Numbered from the stretch's first letter, positions 54,165 to 63,504 are shown. The stretch: DNA of 64,000 nucleotides from Zopfochytrium polystomum (GCA_025765615.1 JAIVFJ010000231.1:32313-96312), one strand, 5' to 3'. The notes: generated by a model not told the origin, from the letters alone. Program-made: numbers and translations.

Positions 54165-55182
54165 TAATGGCTGGTTTAGTCGAGCAGTTTCGGTGCAACA
54201 GATCCACATTTGACCACATTACATCGATGGTAGAGGAAGGTTGGGTTTCAGCCCATGGTCGTCGAATCGGTAAAAACGCCCGATTTCGCTATAGGGCAAG
54301 AACTGCAGCCTGCCTGCACCTACTTGATGCATGGGGGATCATTCCAACAGACTGCAAAACACTTCGGAATGGCAAAGGCTACAGCATTGAGGTCAACGAG
54401 GGAGGTGATCAAAGTTCTACTGAATGTAATCAAGCCATCTGTTCTCTGTTTGCCGCATACCAGGGAAGAGTGGGCAGTTTGCGAGGACGGCTTCGAGCAG
54501 CAGTTTGGATTTCCAAAGGCTTGCTTGGCGATCGACGGAACTCTACTCGAAGTTGAACGACCACGGGATTATGAAGGTTGGTACTGCAGGAAGAGGTACC
54601 CTGCCATCAATGCGCTGATTGCCGTCGACCACGAATGCCGCATTCGTGACTATGCCCTTCGACCTGGGTCGGAAAACGATCAGGGGGTTTACAACCGATC
54701 TGTCTTTGGAAGGACGATCCACCAAAAACTCCCCTGCGAATGTGTTGTCCTGGCTGATGCAGGATACAAGCTTCTTGCTCACTGCCTAACCCCGTACTCC
54801 CACGACACGGACGATCCATCCTGAAGTACATTACAACAAGATCCACTCGAAGACAAGGATGACAGTCGAGCGTGCAATAGGGATTCTGAAGATGAGGTTT
54901 CGAATTCTTGCTTCCAAGTTGCAGCAAAAGGGAAACGTGAACAATGGCCGACATGCGACCGGTCAAGAGGTCCTTGGTGTCGTCAACGCTTCTTTGATCA
55001 TTCAAGCGTGTTTTATCCTTCACAACATTTTGATAGATTGCCGGGAGACAGTGCTACAACCAGACATGGTGGAAGAGCTTCTCGGTGATACTGCGACTGA
55101 TGTGTCAGCAGCTATTGGTGGGCTGCAGGCTGTTCGCAGGAGGAACGCTGTCAAGATGTACTTGGGTCAAATAAAAGTATAG
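54165..55182 (+). pseudogene. Harbinger transposase (DDE_Tnp_4), frameshifted
   Basis: The N-terminal part (FRCNRSTFDHITSMVEEGW) lies in one frame. From about 54255 the next part (FAIGQELQPACTYL, SFQQTAKHFGMAK) lies in another, followed by the catalytic domain. The first Asp is in KACLAIDGTLLEV, the second in CVVLADAGYKLL. After a further frame change near 54815 the Glu is in TRMTVERAIGILKMRF. All three catalytic acids are therefore present, but two frame changes break the protein. The end MYLGQIKV precedes the stop at 55180-55182. The transposase cuts the element at its ends and inserts at TTA; it normally needs the Myb-like protein encoded on the other strand. Confidence 0.85.
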
Positions 55183-55200
55183 AGGCGATCTCACTTTATT

Positions 55201-56545
55201 TTACTCAGCTGCAAACTTTTTTTGCAACACACCAACGAGCCCTTGAATCTGGGCGCCCAAGCCTCTGATTGCATCTGTCGTCCCGTCCTGGGCCTGTACA
55301 AAGCCTCGGATTGCATCAGTCGTCCCCTCTTGAGCCTTCACAAGACGATCAAGCTTTGCATCCGTCTGCGTCGAGATTCCCTTCCCAGCAATGGCCATTG
55401 CGACCTCGCTGAAACTTCCAGCCACTGCAAGAAACCCGGAATCCAGTGACCTGGCAAGAGCAGCTTCCTTTTCGTGTGGCTTTGGTTCGACTGGCTGCTC
55501 GCCTTTGGCTTTTTTTGCAGGAGGCTTGTCATCGTTGCTGCTGTCACTGTCCTCGTCTACCAGTGATCCCTCCGTCGAGGCAGTCGTTTTGGGAGCTGCA
55601 GGCACAGACCCCTGTCCAAGATCAGACCCTCGACCAGGCTTGTGACCCATGTACTCCGCAAGCAAACCCATTTCGTCTTCATCCTCTTCCTCCAAGTCCA
55701 TCGGATTGTTGCCTGTTGCAGCGGTCTCCACACCATTTGGTCCAAAGTCTTTCCATTTCTTCGTCAGTCTCTCGTACTTTGAGGTGACCTGATCCTGGAT
55801 GTATTCGAGGTCGAACTTCGAGTTGATTGCCAGAGTCACCTTTGCCCATCCTTTTCCGCGGGCCTTCTTGTCGGTTCTCGACAAAAAGTACTTCTGATAG
55901 GTGATCTCTTTGAACGTGAGTAGAGCCTCGACCATCTCTTTGGTCCATTTGGCACCAGCTTTTGCTGATTGCTTGTTGCACTTGAAGTGCCTCTGATCTA
56001 GTGCTGTCGTCATCGGAGGAGTCGAATCGATCCGAATACTCAGGCCACACCGACGAATACATCTGTGGAGCGATTACGATACCATCTGGCAAGCCCTTAC
56101 TGGTGGCAACGGCCAGATTGCTGTTCACTACTTCGTCAGCCTTTTCGTCGCCTTTGGATTCTTTTAAGGTCAGCCCCGCCTGGTTGTCGGCTGCTGCTGC
56201 GAAGATTGATGCATTAGTTTCTAGATCTGCAGCTATCGGGATAGAATATTCAGATGTGCCAAGAACTGTTGCGGACAAGCGGATAGGTGCTGCCACTGGT
56301 GTAGTCGACGCAGGAGCTTGTGCGATTGGCTTTGGGCTGATGAAAGAGATCGCGGCTGAATCAGTGGCAGGCTTCTTACGGTTAGTGGAGCCTGGTGGTC
56401 GACCCCTCCTTTTTTTCGGTATGTCTGTAGGCACTGTTGCCACAGTTCCAGCTGCTCGGTTAACTTCTGCAGTCACAGTGAGGCCGGGTGCTGTGGAAAT
56501 CCGCTTCTTGTTTGGCTTTGTGGCGGCCTTCCTTTCTTCCGCCAT
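55201..56545 (-). pseudogene. Harbinger Myb/SANT-like accessory protein, frameshifted
   Basis: On the minus strand the ATG at 56545 opens MAEERKAATKPNKKR, followed by an AT-hook (KKRRGRPPGSTNRKK) that would bind DNA in the minor groove. After a frame change near 56000 comes a Myb/SANT trihelix: AKWTKEMVEALLTFKEITYQ, KGWAKVTLAINSKF and KYERLTKKWKDFG. An acidic and Ser-rich linker follows, then a basic patch and a C-terminal repeat (AQEGTTDAIRGF, AQDGTTDAIRGL). The order fits the second ORF of Harbinger elements, which brings the transposase into the nucleus and to the ends. The two genes converge, with only 18 bp between their stops. Confidence 0.8.
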
Positions 56546-56645
56546 ACGTGGGATGAGAGAAAAAATAAATTAATGAAGAAGGCGACGGAGATGGGGGTGT
56601 GCACGCACTTGAACCAGCCCTCCCAATATTTTCTTTTTTCCCAAA

Positions 56646-56681
56646 TGGCGATGGCGATGGCGATGCATTTGAACCTTGCTC
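56646..56681 (-). repeat. Harbinger right terminal inverted repeat
   Basis: It is the reverse complement of 53769..53804. TTA follows at 56682..56684. Confidence 0.92.
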
Positions 56682-56684
56682 TTA

Positions 56685-57251
56685 AGGGAAATAAACTAAA
56701 AAAAAGACTAGACCTTAAAGGAAATAATAATGCAATAGATTTAGAAAATATAAGAGAATTAATAAGTAAATCAGGAGAATATGTATTGGCGACAAGAAAC
56801 AATAGTTTGAAAGAAATGTTCAATCAAAGTATGTTATCAGAAGAAAGAATAAAAGAATTATTTACAAGAAATGACATAACCATAGATTTTATTTATAATT
56901 TTTTGAAATTACAGCTTGAAAAAGTTTTTTTTAATATGGGACAAGAGGAATGCAGAAATGCATTTAAGTGAACTTGAAGAATATGATTTGGAAATAAAAG
57001 AAACAGGTGTTGAATGTAAAGGAGAAGTTGTGAGAAATAGACAACGAATTGGTCCTGAAGTGTGTATAGAAATAAGTACAGTAGACAAAAATAAATATAT
57101 GACAGCAAGACTAAAAATAAAAACAAAAACAAACCTCGAAATGAATATAGATTTGAATCAAATGTCAAAGAATCGATTACCAAACTTTAGCCTGAGCATA
57201 GAAGGAGAGACAGAGAGAACAAAAGTTTACGAAAGAGGTGTTGAACGATGA
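56685..57251 (+). pseudogene. Viral-block ORF of unknown function, frameshifted
   Basis: A Lys/Glu/Asn-rich frame (LENIRELISKSGEYVLATRN, LSEERIKELFTRNDITIDF) runs from the Harbinger border. It passes into a second frame near a T8 run at about 56930 (HLSELEEYDLEIKETGVEC to SIEGETERTKVYERG). The natural start is lost. A one-base slip in the T run would explain the two frames. No family is recognised. Confidence 0.45.
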
Positions 57252-57271
57252 AATAAGAGAAAATAAGTTAC

Positions 57272-57753
57272 TATGAATGGCCAACATACACGTTTACAGT
57301 ATATTCCAAATTACAGATTTGTGAACGTAATAGGATTTATACAAAAGTTCTTATTACCAAGAATAAATAAACAAAATAGATTTTACATGTACTGAATGGA
57401 TATTGTCATATGGAGGATTCATGTACAAGGTATTAATGAAAAAAGATAAACAAATTCAGATAGAAATAGATGACACAAAAGGAAACGAACACAAGAAGAC
57501 TTGAAAAAATATAGTGAAGAATTTTTGAGAGAATTAAATAAAATTCCAAATATTGAGATTAGAAGGATTAAATACAGTGAATGATCTAATTGAAATAAAT
57601 AATTTTCAAAAAAATGTGAGAAAATACGAAAAGACAGAATTGGATTATGAACGAGAATTTGCGTCAGAAACAGATAAAAGAATAATAGATTTATATTACA
57701 CGAAATTAACAGGAAATAGATATAAAAATTTGGTACGGATCAATGTCGAGTGA
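57272..57753 (+). pseudogene. Viral-block degenerate ORFs
   Basis: Short in-frame pieces (NYRFVNVIGFIQKFLLPR, TEWILSYGGFMYKVLMKK, SEEFLRELNKIPNIEIRR, and an open piece from 57553 ending NLVRINVE) follow one another in different frames with stops between. They look like one or two decayed proteins. No family is recognised. Confidence 0.4.
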
Positions 57754-57928
57754 AAATTACATAAAAAAATTAATGCAGTATGAGAATTATAATATATTAA
57801 AAAGAATAATAGAAAAATATACGAAATATGAGAATGGAATAGTTGAAATAGAAGGAGAAAAAGGTAATAATGTCCTTAATGAAGAAAAGAATAGTAGACG
57901 ACGCAACAATAAGCGACATTCAAAATGA
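57743..57928 (+). CDS. Small viral-block ORF, 61 residues
   Basis: The Lys/Glu/Asn-rich frame starts with ATG at 57743 and overlaps the end of the previous piece by a few bases. It has no recognisable domain. Its C-terminal part overlaps the next ORF in another frame and is probably not all genuine. Confidence 0.35.
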   Translation: MSSENYIKKLMQYENYNILKRIIEKYTKYENGIVEIEGEKGNNVLNEEKNSRRRNNKRHSK

Positions 57929-58049
57929 TTTCTTTAAATTAAGATTGATTGAACAAGAGCGATTAAAAATAATAATGGACTTTTTGACAATCGATTATTC
58001 AGATATATTAGAAACAATACAACTTAATGGAATAGTAATAGAATTATAA
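57870..58049 (+). CDS. Small viral-block ORF, 59 residues
   Basis: This complete helical, charged ORF starts ATG at 57870 (MSLMKKRIVDDATISDIQ) and ends NGIVIEL before TAA. It has no signal or membrane segment and no recognised family. It lies just before the right end of the IS607-type element. Confidence 0.45.
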   Translation: MSLMKKRIVDDATISDIQNDFFKLRLIEQERLKIIMDFLTIDYSDILETIQLNGIVIEL

Positions 58050-58149
58050 GTATGTAAAAATAAAAGCTAATATATATGACACCGCTTTAGAAAAGTTTAT
58101 ATTCTTTCCCACAACCCTATCAATGTCTTAGACTTTCGTCTCTTGAGCA

Positions 58150-59794
58150 TCATTGATCGTCGTTTTGAGGACCATAAGCGTTTGGCCCAAACACACTCAT
58201 TATTCCTTTCATAAGTATGTTTTTCGCTCCATTTATATCACGTGGTGTATGTCTTCTACAAGAAACACTTGGACATTTAAATGTCTCTGAATCTCTTACA
58301 AAGTGATTCACACTTCCACAGAATGAGCATGTTTTTGTTGTGTAGTGTTCTGGTATTAGAAACACTGCTTTACCAAGTTCAGTGGCTTTGAATATCATTC
58401 TTTGTTTGAATTGATAAAACTTCAAGTCATTGAATTCTTGATTCAGCTTTTTGTTCTTTCCATCCTTTACGATATCGTGGCTCTTGATATCGCCCATCAT
58501 TACAATGTCATTGGATGTTAAAACACTTCTTATAGTCTTCCAATGTAAATCGTTAACTATGTTTTCTTTCAAATTCTCTTGCTTGTTTAAAGCTCGTTTC
58601 TTTTATTTTCTCTCTATCTTTCATACTATTAATTTTTTCATTGATCTTTTCAAGCTTTGACCTTGCGTGTTTATATTCACATACTTCTTTGTTACTAAAT
58701 ACTGTTGCAAAAGTACGAATTCCTGGATCAATTCCACAAATTGTGCTTAATGCGTTTCTATCTATTTTTGGTTTTGTACAGTCTATAGGAATATGTAAAA
58801 AGTAACCATTCTTAGTTTTCTTTAAGTCGCAGTTGTGTGTAATAGTAATATTTTTAAGATTTTTTCTGTTTTCCTTTGAAACTTTAAATAAACACTTTCC
58901 TTTGTCAAATGTCATTGGTGTTATTGATATTTTATAACCTTTCCGAACTTTAATACGTACATTAGTCTTGTCTAATTCTAATGTTTGTTCTGTACTACTT
59001 TTCTTTTTCCAATCCATGTTGAAAAACTTTATATTACCATTTCTAAGATTACTATAACATGTTTTGAAGGCATCACATACATGCTTTATTGCATTACTTC
59101 GCACTTCGTTCGAAACGTCTTTTTCGAATTCTTTAAGATTTGGATTTGGTCTTAATGGAAGTGTTTTAATATAAGCTTTTCTTTGTTTGTTTAGAGTGTC
59201 GTATGCTGTTTGAGTTGTATTCAATTGTTCTTCCGATAAATTCTTTTCATTTTCAAGATTTTGAACTTCACTTGACAAAGCAGTTAGTGATTGTTGACAA
59301 GTTGTAAGAAGTTCTTGTTGTAATCTTTTCTTTTTTGATAATGTTGATATTCGTTTTTCTATGGCTTTTATATCTTTTGTTTTAATTAATAATAAAGATT
59401 TGTTTTTTTTCAAGTCTTCTAAATATTTTTCAATATCCATTTCTAGATCGAAAAGTTGGTCATCAAAATGTGAAGAATGTTGTAATCTAGTGTTTTCAGT
59501 TGCAAAAGCATTTCTTAATGTCTCAAATTCAGGTTTATAGTTATCATACTGAATACTTTTTAAAGCTCTATTATAGCAATATCGATAGACATGAAACATA
59601 TGGTCTAATCTAGACACTTGGTACTTCGTTGGATACAACCTGACTATCAACGTTTTCAGATATGGAACTGGTTGTTTTTTTCTGTTGAGCTTTAACTTTA
59701 TATGATCGTTTTCCCATTTGTCGACAGTTGTAGATATGGATGATTGAGAGCAAATCGTCTGCAAGCTCGTGTTCGGAAGATTGGTTGTTCTCAT
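58150..59794 (-). pseudogene. TnpB/Fanzor2-like RNA-guided nuclease, frameshifted
   Basis: The likely start is the ATG at 59794, inside the end of tnpA. The N-terminal OrfB helix-turn-helix (LIVRLYPTKYQVSRLDHMFH, YRYCYNRALK) is followed by a long coiled-coil insertion and a beta-rich wedge-like part. The RuvC-I Asp is in STICGIDPGIRTFATVF near 58735. The frame stops at 58553; a one-base shift near 58575 continues it: KENIVNDLHWKT, then the RuvC-II region DIVMMGDIKSHDIV, a zinc ribbon (CSFCGSVN, FKCPSVSCRR) and the RuvC-III Asp in RDINGAKNIL. At RuvC-II the usual Glu (as in VIEDL) is Gly. Known Fanzors sometimes use a displaced Glu, so this need not mean loss. These proteins cut DNA guided by an RNA from the element's 3' end. 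The frameshift makes this copy a probable pseudogene. Confidence 0.85.
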
Positions 59795-60293
59795 TTTCAA
59801 GCACGACGAGTTTACCACCTGCCGTGGTGATGATAGATTCAACCAGTTCGAATCCGAATCTGCAGAGTCTGTCTCTGTGGGCAATGACAACTGTGCCGAC
59901 AATCCTCTGTATGCAGGCGTCCAGAATTTTGTTGAGCCCTGGTCTCTTGAAATTAATTCCTGAACCAATATCGCTAATAACTGTATAGCCATCGAATTCG
60001 GGTCGTTTGAGGAAATTAATTTGTCGAGCCAAGTCATCAGATTGACGTTTTGTAGAGACACGAGCATAGATGAAATTAGTTCTTGGTATCTCGGAAACTT
60101 CGTCATCAACATCAGGTTTATAGCACAAGCCTTGCAAGACCTGTCTATCAATTCTTCTTTGTCCGGACGGAGTCTTAAAACCACTGATCTTACCTTGATC
60201 AAACCATTTCCGAATCGTCTGTTTGTCCAGCCCGGTAGTAATCGCTGCTTCCTGAACAGAGACAAAATACGCTCGCGTTTTCCAATCATTCAT
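59610..60293 (-). CDS. tnpA: IS607-family serine recombinase (TnpA)
   Basis: This intact frame gives 227 residues from the ATG at 60293 (MNDWKTRAYF). Residues 10-55 form a MerR-like winged helix (VSVQEAAITTGLDKQTIRKW, TPSGQRRIDRQVL). Residues 72-190 form a resolvase catalytic domain. The nucleophile is Ser80 in FIYARVSTKRQ, and the catalytic arginines are in VVIAHRDRLCRFG (140, 142). The DNA-binding domain is N-terminal, as in IS607 enzymes and unlike classical resolvases. These enzymes insert a circular intermediate with little sequence preference, often at GG. The tnpB frame starts within this gene (overlap about 185 bp). Bacterial origin with carriage by giant viruses is established for the family; here the host is eukaryotic and the flanks look viral. 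Confidence 0.93.
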   Translation of the reverse strand: MNDWKTRAYFVSVQEAAITTGLDKQTIRKWFDQGKISGFKTPSGQRRIDRQVLQGLCYKPDVDDEVSEIPRTNFIYARVSTKRQSDDLARQINFLKRPEFDGYTVISDIGSGINFKRPGLNKILDACIQRIVGTVVIAHRDRLCRFGFELVESIITTAGGKLVVLENENNQSSEHELADDLLSIIHIYNCRQMGKRSYKVKAQQKKTTSSISENVDSQVVSNEVPSV

Positions 60294-60346
60294 GAACTTG
60301 CTGGTTTGAAATAAGCTGAGATAAATATTTATTATTCTAAACGCAC

Positions 60347-60362
60347 TTGAAAATATTTTCAA
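60347..60362. promoter_or_regulatory. Perfect 16-bp palindrome upstream of tnpA
   Basis: TTGAAAATATTTTCAA reads the same on both strands and lies about 55 bp upstream of the tnpA start. A flanking 12-bp inverted pair (60341..60352 and 60466..60477, TTTCAAGTGCGT in one orientation) overlaps it. It may be a recombinase or operator site near the element's left end; that is inference. Confidence 0.55.
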
Positions 60363-60400
60363 TTTTCTTCAGGTGTATAAAAAAAGATAAACAAATATAA

Positions 60401-60567
60401 ATAATTAGTTGAACAATTCGAGCCTGTGATAATTGGAATAGTGATATTAGTGATAGTGAGTAGTATTTCAAGTGCGTCAATAAGTAGTGGTGTTGGTGGA
60501 TATGCTTATTACAATTCTACTACCAATACAACGACTTCAAATACAACTGCAGCTTCTGCAAAATAAA
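60401..60567 (+). CDS. Small membrane protein fragment
   Basis: The open frame has no ATG: a hydrophobic segment (VIIGIVILVIVSSISSAS) followed by a Gly/Tyr/Asn/Thr tail (YAYYNSTTNTTTSNTT) and a stop at 60565-60567. It may be the 3' part of a gene cut by the IS607-type insertion. No family is recognised. Confidence 0.35.
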
Positions 60568-60584
60568 ATGTAAGTTAAATATAT

Positions 60585-60770
60585 ATGAAGACAGTGGTGA
60601 TAGCGATTTCTGTGTCAATAATGGTAACAATGATAATATCAAGTATACTAAGTAGTATAGTAGGTAAAGAATACGTCCAAGTGCAAAGTGATATACAACA
60701 AGCGATTACTGATCAAAGTAATAATCAAAGTAATCAAAGTACAACTCAAAGTACAGGTCAAAGCAAATAG
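60585..60770 (+). CDS. Small single-span membrane protein
   Basis: The 61-residue ORF starts ATG at 60585. An N-terminal hydrophobic helix (VVIAISVSIMVTMIISSILSS) is followed by a polar tail rich in Asn, Gln, Ser and Thr. It resembles the preceding fragment in layout, so both may be related virion or membrane proteins. The function is unknown. Confidence 0.5.
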   Translation: MKTVVIAISVSIMVTMIISSILSSIVGKEYVQVQSDIQQAITDQSNNQSNQSTTQSTGQSK

Positions 60771-60825
60771 AAATAGTTGAGAATAGAAAAAGTGAATTAC
60801 AGAATGACACATTTTAAATGCGAAA

Positions 60826-62140
60826 ATGTATGAACAACAAATTGATATGACAAAGTATGCGGACCTTTTGAAAGAATGTGCAGGAATTACAATAAATACA
60901 GGATTAAATTTGTCAGAAGATCAAAAACGAGCAATGGAAGTATATAAGCGAGGAGAAAATCTATTGATAGTAGGAGCAGGAGGTGTAGGAAAAAGTCGTT
61001 TAATTAGAGAAATCAGAGAAGATGCAGAAAAGAAAAATAAAACAACAGTGGTAACAGCAACCACAGGAGTTGCAGCATATAATATTAGTGGAATAACTAT
61101 AAATGCATTTCTTGGAATAGGGACAGGTGCTGGGAAAATAGAATATCTAATTCGGAGAGTATTAAAAAATAAAACAATAATGGAAAGAATTAAACGAACA
61201 GATATTCTCGTTGTAGATGAAGCAAGTATGATGTCTGGTGAAATGTTTGAAAAAATAGAGATAATATTAAGGACAATCAGGAAAACATCAAAGTATTTTG
61301 GAGGTATACAAATGATATTATCATGTGATGTGATGCAATTATTGGCGATATTTGAAAAAGAAGAAGAGAAGAAATATATATTTGAAAGTGAATTATTCAA
61401 AAAAATATTTACAAAAAATAATACAGTGAATTTGAAAAAGAATTTCAGACAAGGTGATAATAAATTCAACGACATGTTAAAGAGAATACGAATGGGAGAT
61501 CACACTGCACATGATCTAGTGGAATTAAAAAAAAGAATAATAGATAAATCAGAAATAGAAAATAAAATGAATGAAGGATGTGTGTATTTAGTAGCGTCAA
61601 ATAAACATGCACAGGAAATAAACAATAAAAACATGAATAAATTAGATTCAAACACAAAGAAATATATTGCAGTGTATGACGATGGTTCTGAAGAATTAAA
61701 GAAAGAATTATCTGCACAGTTTAAATTAAAAGGAATTGATGAACTTGAATTAAAAATTGGAGCTAAAGTGATGTTAATTAAAAATTTAGATGTGGAAGGA
61801 GGATATGTTAATGGAAGTATAGGAAGAATAATTAGATTGGGTGAAGGACCAGGTTTTTATCCTGTTGTAAAATTTGATAATGGAGTAGAAAAGGTTATAG
61901 AACCAGTTGAATGGGAAGCTCGAGCTAAACGATGCCAAAGTAACAGCTAGACAAATTCCATTAATGTTATGCTGGGCTATAACGATCAGCAAGTGCCAAA
62001 GTCTTACACTCGAGAAAGCTGTAATAGATCTAGCCAGTTGTTTTGCAGATGGAATGTGTTATGTTGCACTTAGTCGATTGAAATCAATAGACGGTTTGTA
62101 TTTAACTTCATTTGAATGCCCGAAAAATAACAGTGAATGA
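60826..62140 (+). pseudogene. PIF1-family helicase, one-base frameshift
   Basis: From the ATG at 60826 the frame encodes a superfamily 1B helicase. The Q-motif-like LSEDQKRAMEVY is followed by Walker A GAGGVGKSRL, TATTGVAAYNI, Walker B DILVVDEASMM, FGGIQMILSCDVMQLLAI, and NFRQGDNKF. Near 61917 an extra base shifts the frame and it stops at 61950. The correct continuation lies in the next frame (LNDAKVTARQIPLMLCWAIT, TLEKAVIDLAS, MCYVALSRLKS) and stops at 62140. The motif usually reading LSGDFxQLPPV is altered to LSCDVMQLLAI, which suggests some loss of constraint. PIF1 helicases unwind DNA 5' to 3' and occur in many large DNA viruses. This copy is broken. Confidence 0.88.
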
Positions 62141-62220
62141 AAAAGCTAGAGAATTTGTTAATGCAATTTAATTTAAAGGAATTAGAAATGTGAATTACTT
62201 TTTGTTAACAATTTATAAGA

Positions 62221-62430
62221 ATGTTAACAATAAAAGAACGTGCTCAAAAAATGATATATCAGATAAGTGGTACAACTGCAATGTTTTTAATAACATATAT
62301 ATTATTTTATAACAAGTCAATGTCAACTATAATTAAAAGTGGTATTGCTGCTGGACTTGTAAATTACATTATTGTGATTTATGGATACGATGGAAATAAT
62401 ATTGATGTATTAAAAGCTCTTGAACATTAA
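62221..62430 (+). CDS. Small membrane protein, 69 residues
   Basis: The ORF starts ATG at 62221. Two hydrophobic stretches (TAMFLITYILFY and SGIAAGLVNYIIVIYGY) suggest a hairpin in the membrane. No family is recognised. It stands alone after the helicase in the same orientation. Confidence 0.5.
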   Translation: MLTIKERAQKMIYQISGTTAMFLITYILFYNKSMSTIIKSGIAAGLVNYIIVIYGYDGNNIDVLKALEH

Positions 62431-62482
62431 TTAGACAGAAGTACAATGAGACAAAGCACATACAGAAGCAGCACCACCAAGA

Positions 62483-62912
62483 TCAAGTAAGGCCTGGGGC
62501 ACAAGCAGCACCTAACGTTTCTGGTCCAGCTGCGGCACAAGCTGCAATAGTTGTAGTTGCGACAGGTGCGTTCTTTTCGAGACACATTGACAATCCAACA
62601 GGATCACAAGAAACATGATTCTTTGCGTAATTGTAAATTTTATTAGCAGTAAATCCAGCAGGTGTTAATTTACCAGCTGAGATAATGACAGAAGAACCTT
62701 TCTTTAGCAACATTGCCAAGATGTCCAAACAGATTTCCAAACACGCTTCCGCCAGACATCGGCAAATGAGACCGAGCACGCAAAATTAGATTAAATAATT
62801 TAGGAGTCAAGTCATGAGGATGAAGACTGATGTGATTTGAAACGATTTCGAGAACTGGTGGAAGAAGATGATATTGTTTTGAACGAAGAACTGAATGAAG
62901 CAAATTTTCCAT
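62483..62912 (-). pseudogene. Viral-block protein with C-terminal hydrophobic segment, frameshifted
   Basis: On the minus strand the ATG at 62912 opens MENLLHSVLRSKQYHLL, continuing to SGGSVFGNLFGHLGNVAK. The frame changes near 62700 and proceeds KGSSVIISAGKLTPAGFTANKIYNYAKNH to an Ala-rich hydrophobic end (VATTTIAACAAAG). The layout, a soluble head with a hydrophobic tail, would fit a minor virion membrane protein. That is only a suggestion. Confidence 0.45.
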
Positions 62913-63504
62913 TTAATTTAATAAAGAAAAGAAATTAAGAAAGAAGAGAATCTTTAAATGAATTTAGAAGAGTGGAAATTAAAAGTGAAGGATGCGTAGG
63001 AGCATATTTTGACGCAAATTGTGAGAAAAAGTAGAATTCCAAGACACCTACACCGACAATGGTTAAAAGGTTTTCCATGAAAATATGTTTGTAGGGACGT
63101 ATTGATGACATGACTTTGAAAGAATAAAAGAACTAAGTATAAATGTAACAAAAAGAGCAATAGTAAATGAAATAGCAGTGCGTTGAATCCATTTATTGTG
63201 TTCTTGAACGTAAGTCAGAAGGATTTTTATAAATGTTAATCAAAGGATCAAAATTAAAGTTGGAGAGAACTAATTTTGAAGCAGGAGAAACATTTTTTGG
63301 ATCATTAAGTAATTTTGAACAGCAGGATCAATGAATTTATCTATTTGTTCTTGGTAAGTATCAATACTAATTTTTTTATAGTGTAAAAAGAAAAATAAAG
63401 ATAAAAATAGGAATATTAAAAAGCAATGAAAATTAACATCAAGGAAAAAGTGTTGAAGATTCATATAATGAAATCAAGAATATTATTTTATAAGTAAAAA
63501 GTAA
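62913..63504. other. AT-rich, no convincing gene
   Basis: Short frames on the minus strand (62954..63160 and 63270..63464) are hydrophobic, with AT-driven Phe and Leu content and no conserved motif. I would not call genes here. Confidence 0.4.

Larger units (their letters stand above)
53769..56681 (+). mobile_element. PIF/Harbinger DNA transposon
   Basis: The 2,913-bp element has perfect 36-bp terminal inverted repeats at 53769..53804 and 56646..56681, beginning GAGCAAGGTTCAAATGCATC and continuing with CGCCAT units. TTA duplications flank it. It carries the two genes expected of the superfamily in convergent orientation: a DDE_Tnp_4 transposase (plus) and a Myb/SANT-like protein (minus). Both are frame-disrupted, so it is an inactive copy. 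The GC-rich host sequence stops at its left end and AT-rich viral-like DNA begins at its right end. Confidence 0.9.
58085..60385 (-). mobile_element. IS607-type element with TnpB/Fanzor nuclease
   Basis: A serine recombinase gene and a TnpB-like gene lie in order and overlap on the minus strand, the standard gene order of IS607-family elements, including those found in giant viruses. There are no terminal inverted repeats, as is usual for this family; the ends given here are estimates. On the minus strand the last 65 bp after the TnpB stop (58150 down to about 58085) are the place where the guide RNA scaffold of such nucleases normally lies. Confidence 0.75.

Noticed and set aside
62954..63160. 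Hydrophobic minus-strand ORF in the viral block
   Set aside because: AT-driven Phe/Leu composition with no motif or partner; not separable from chance.
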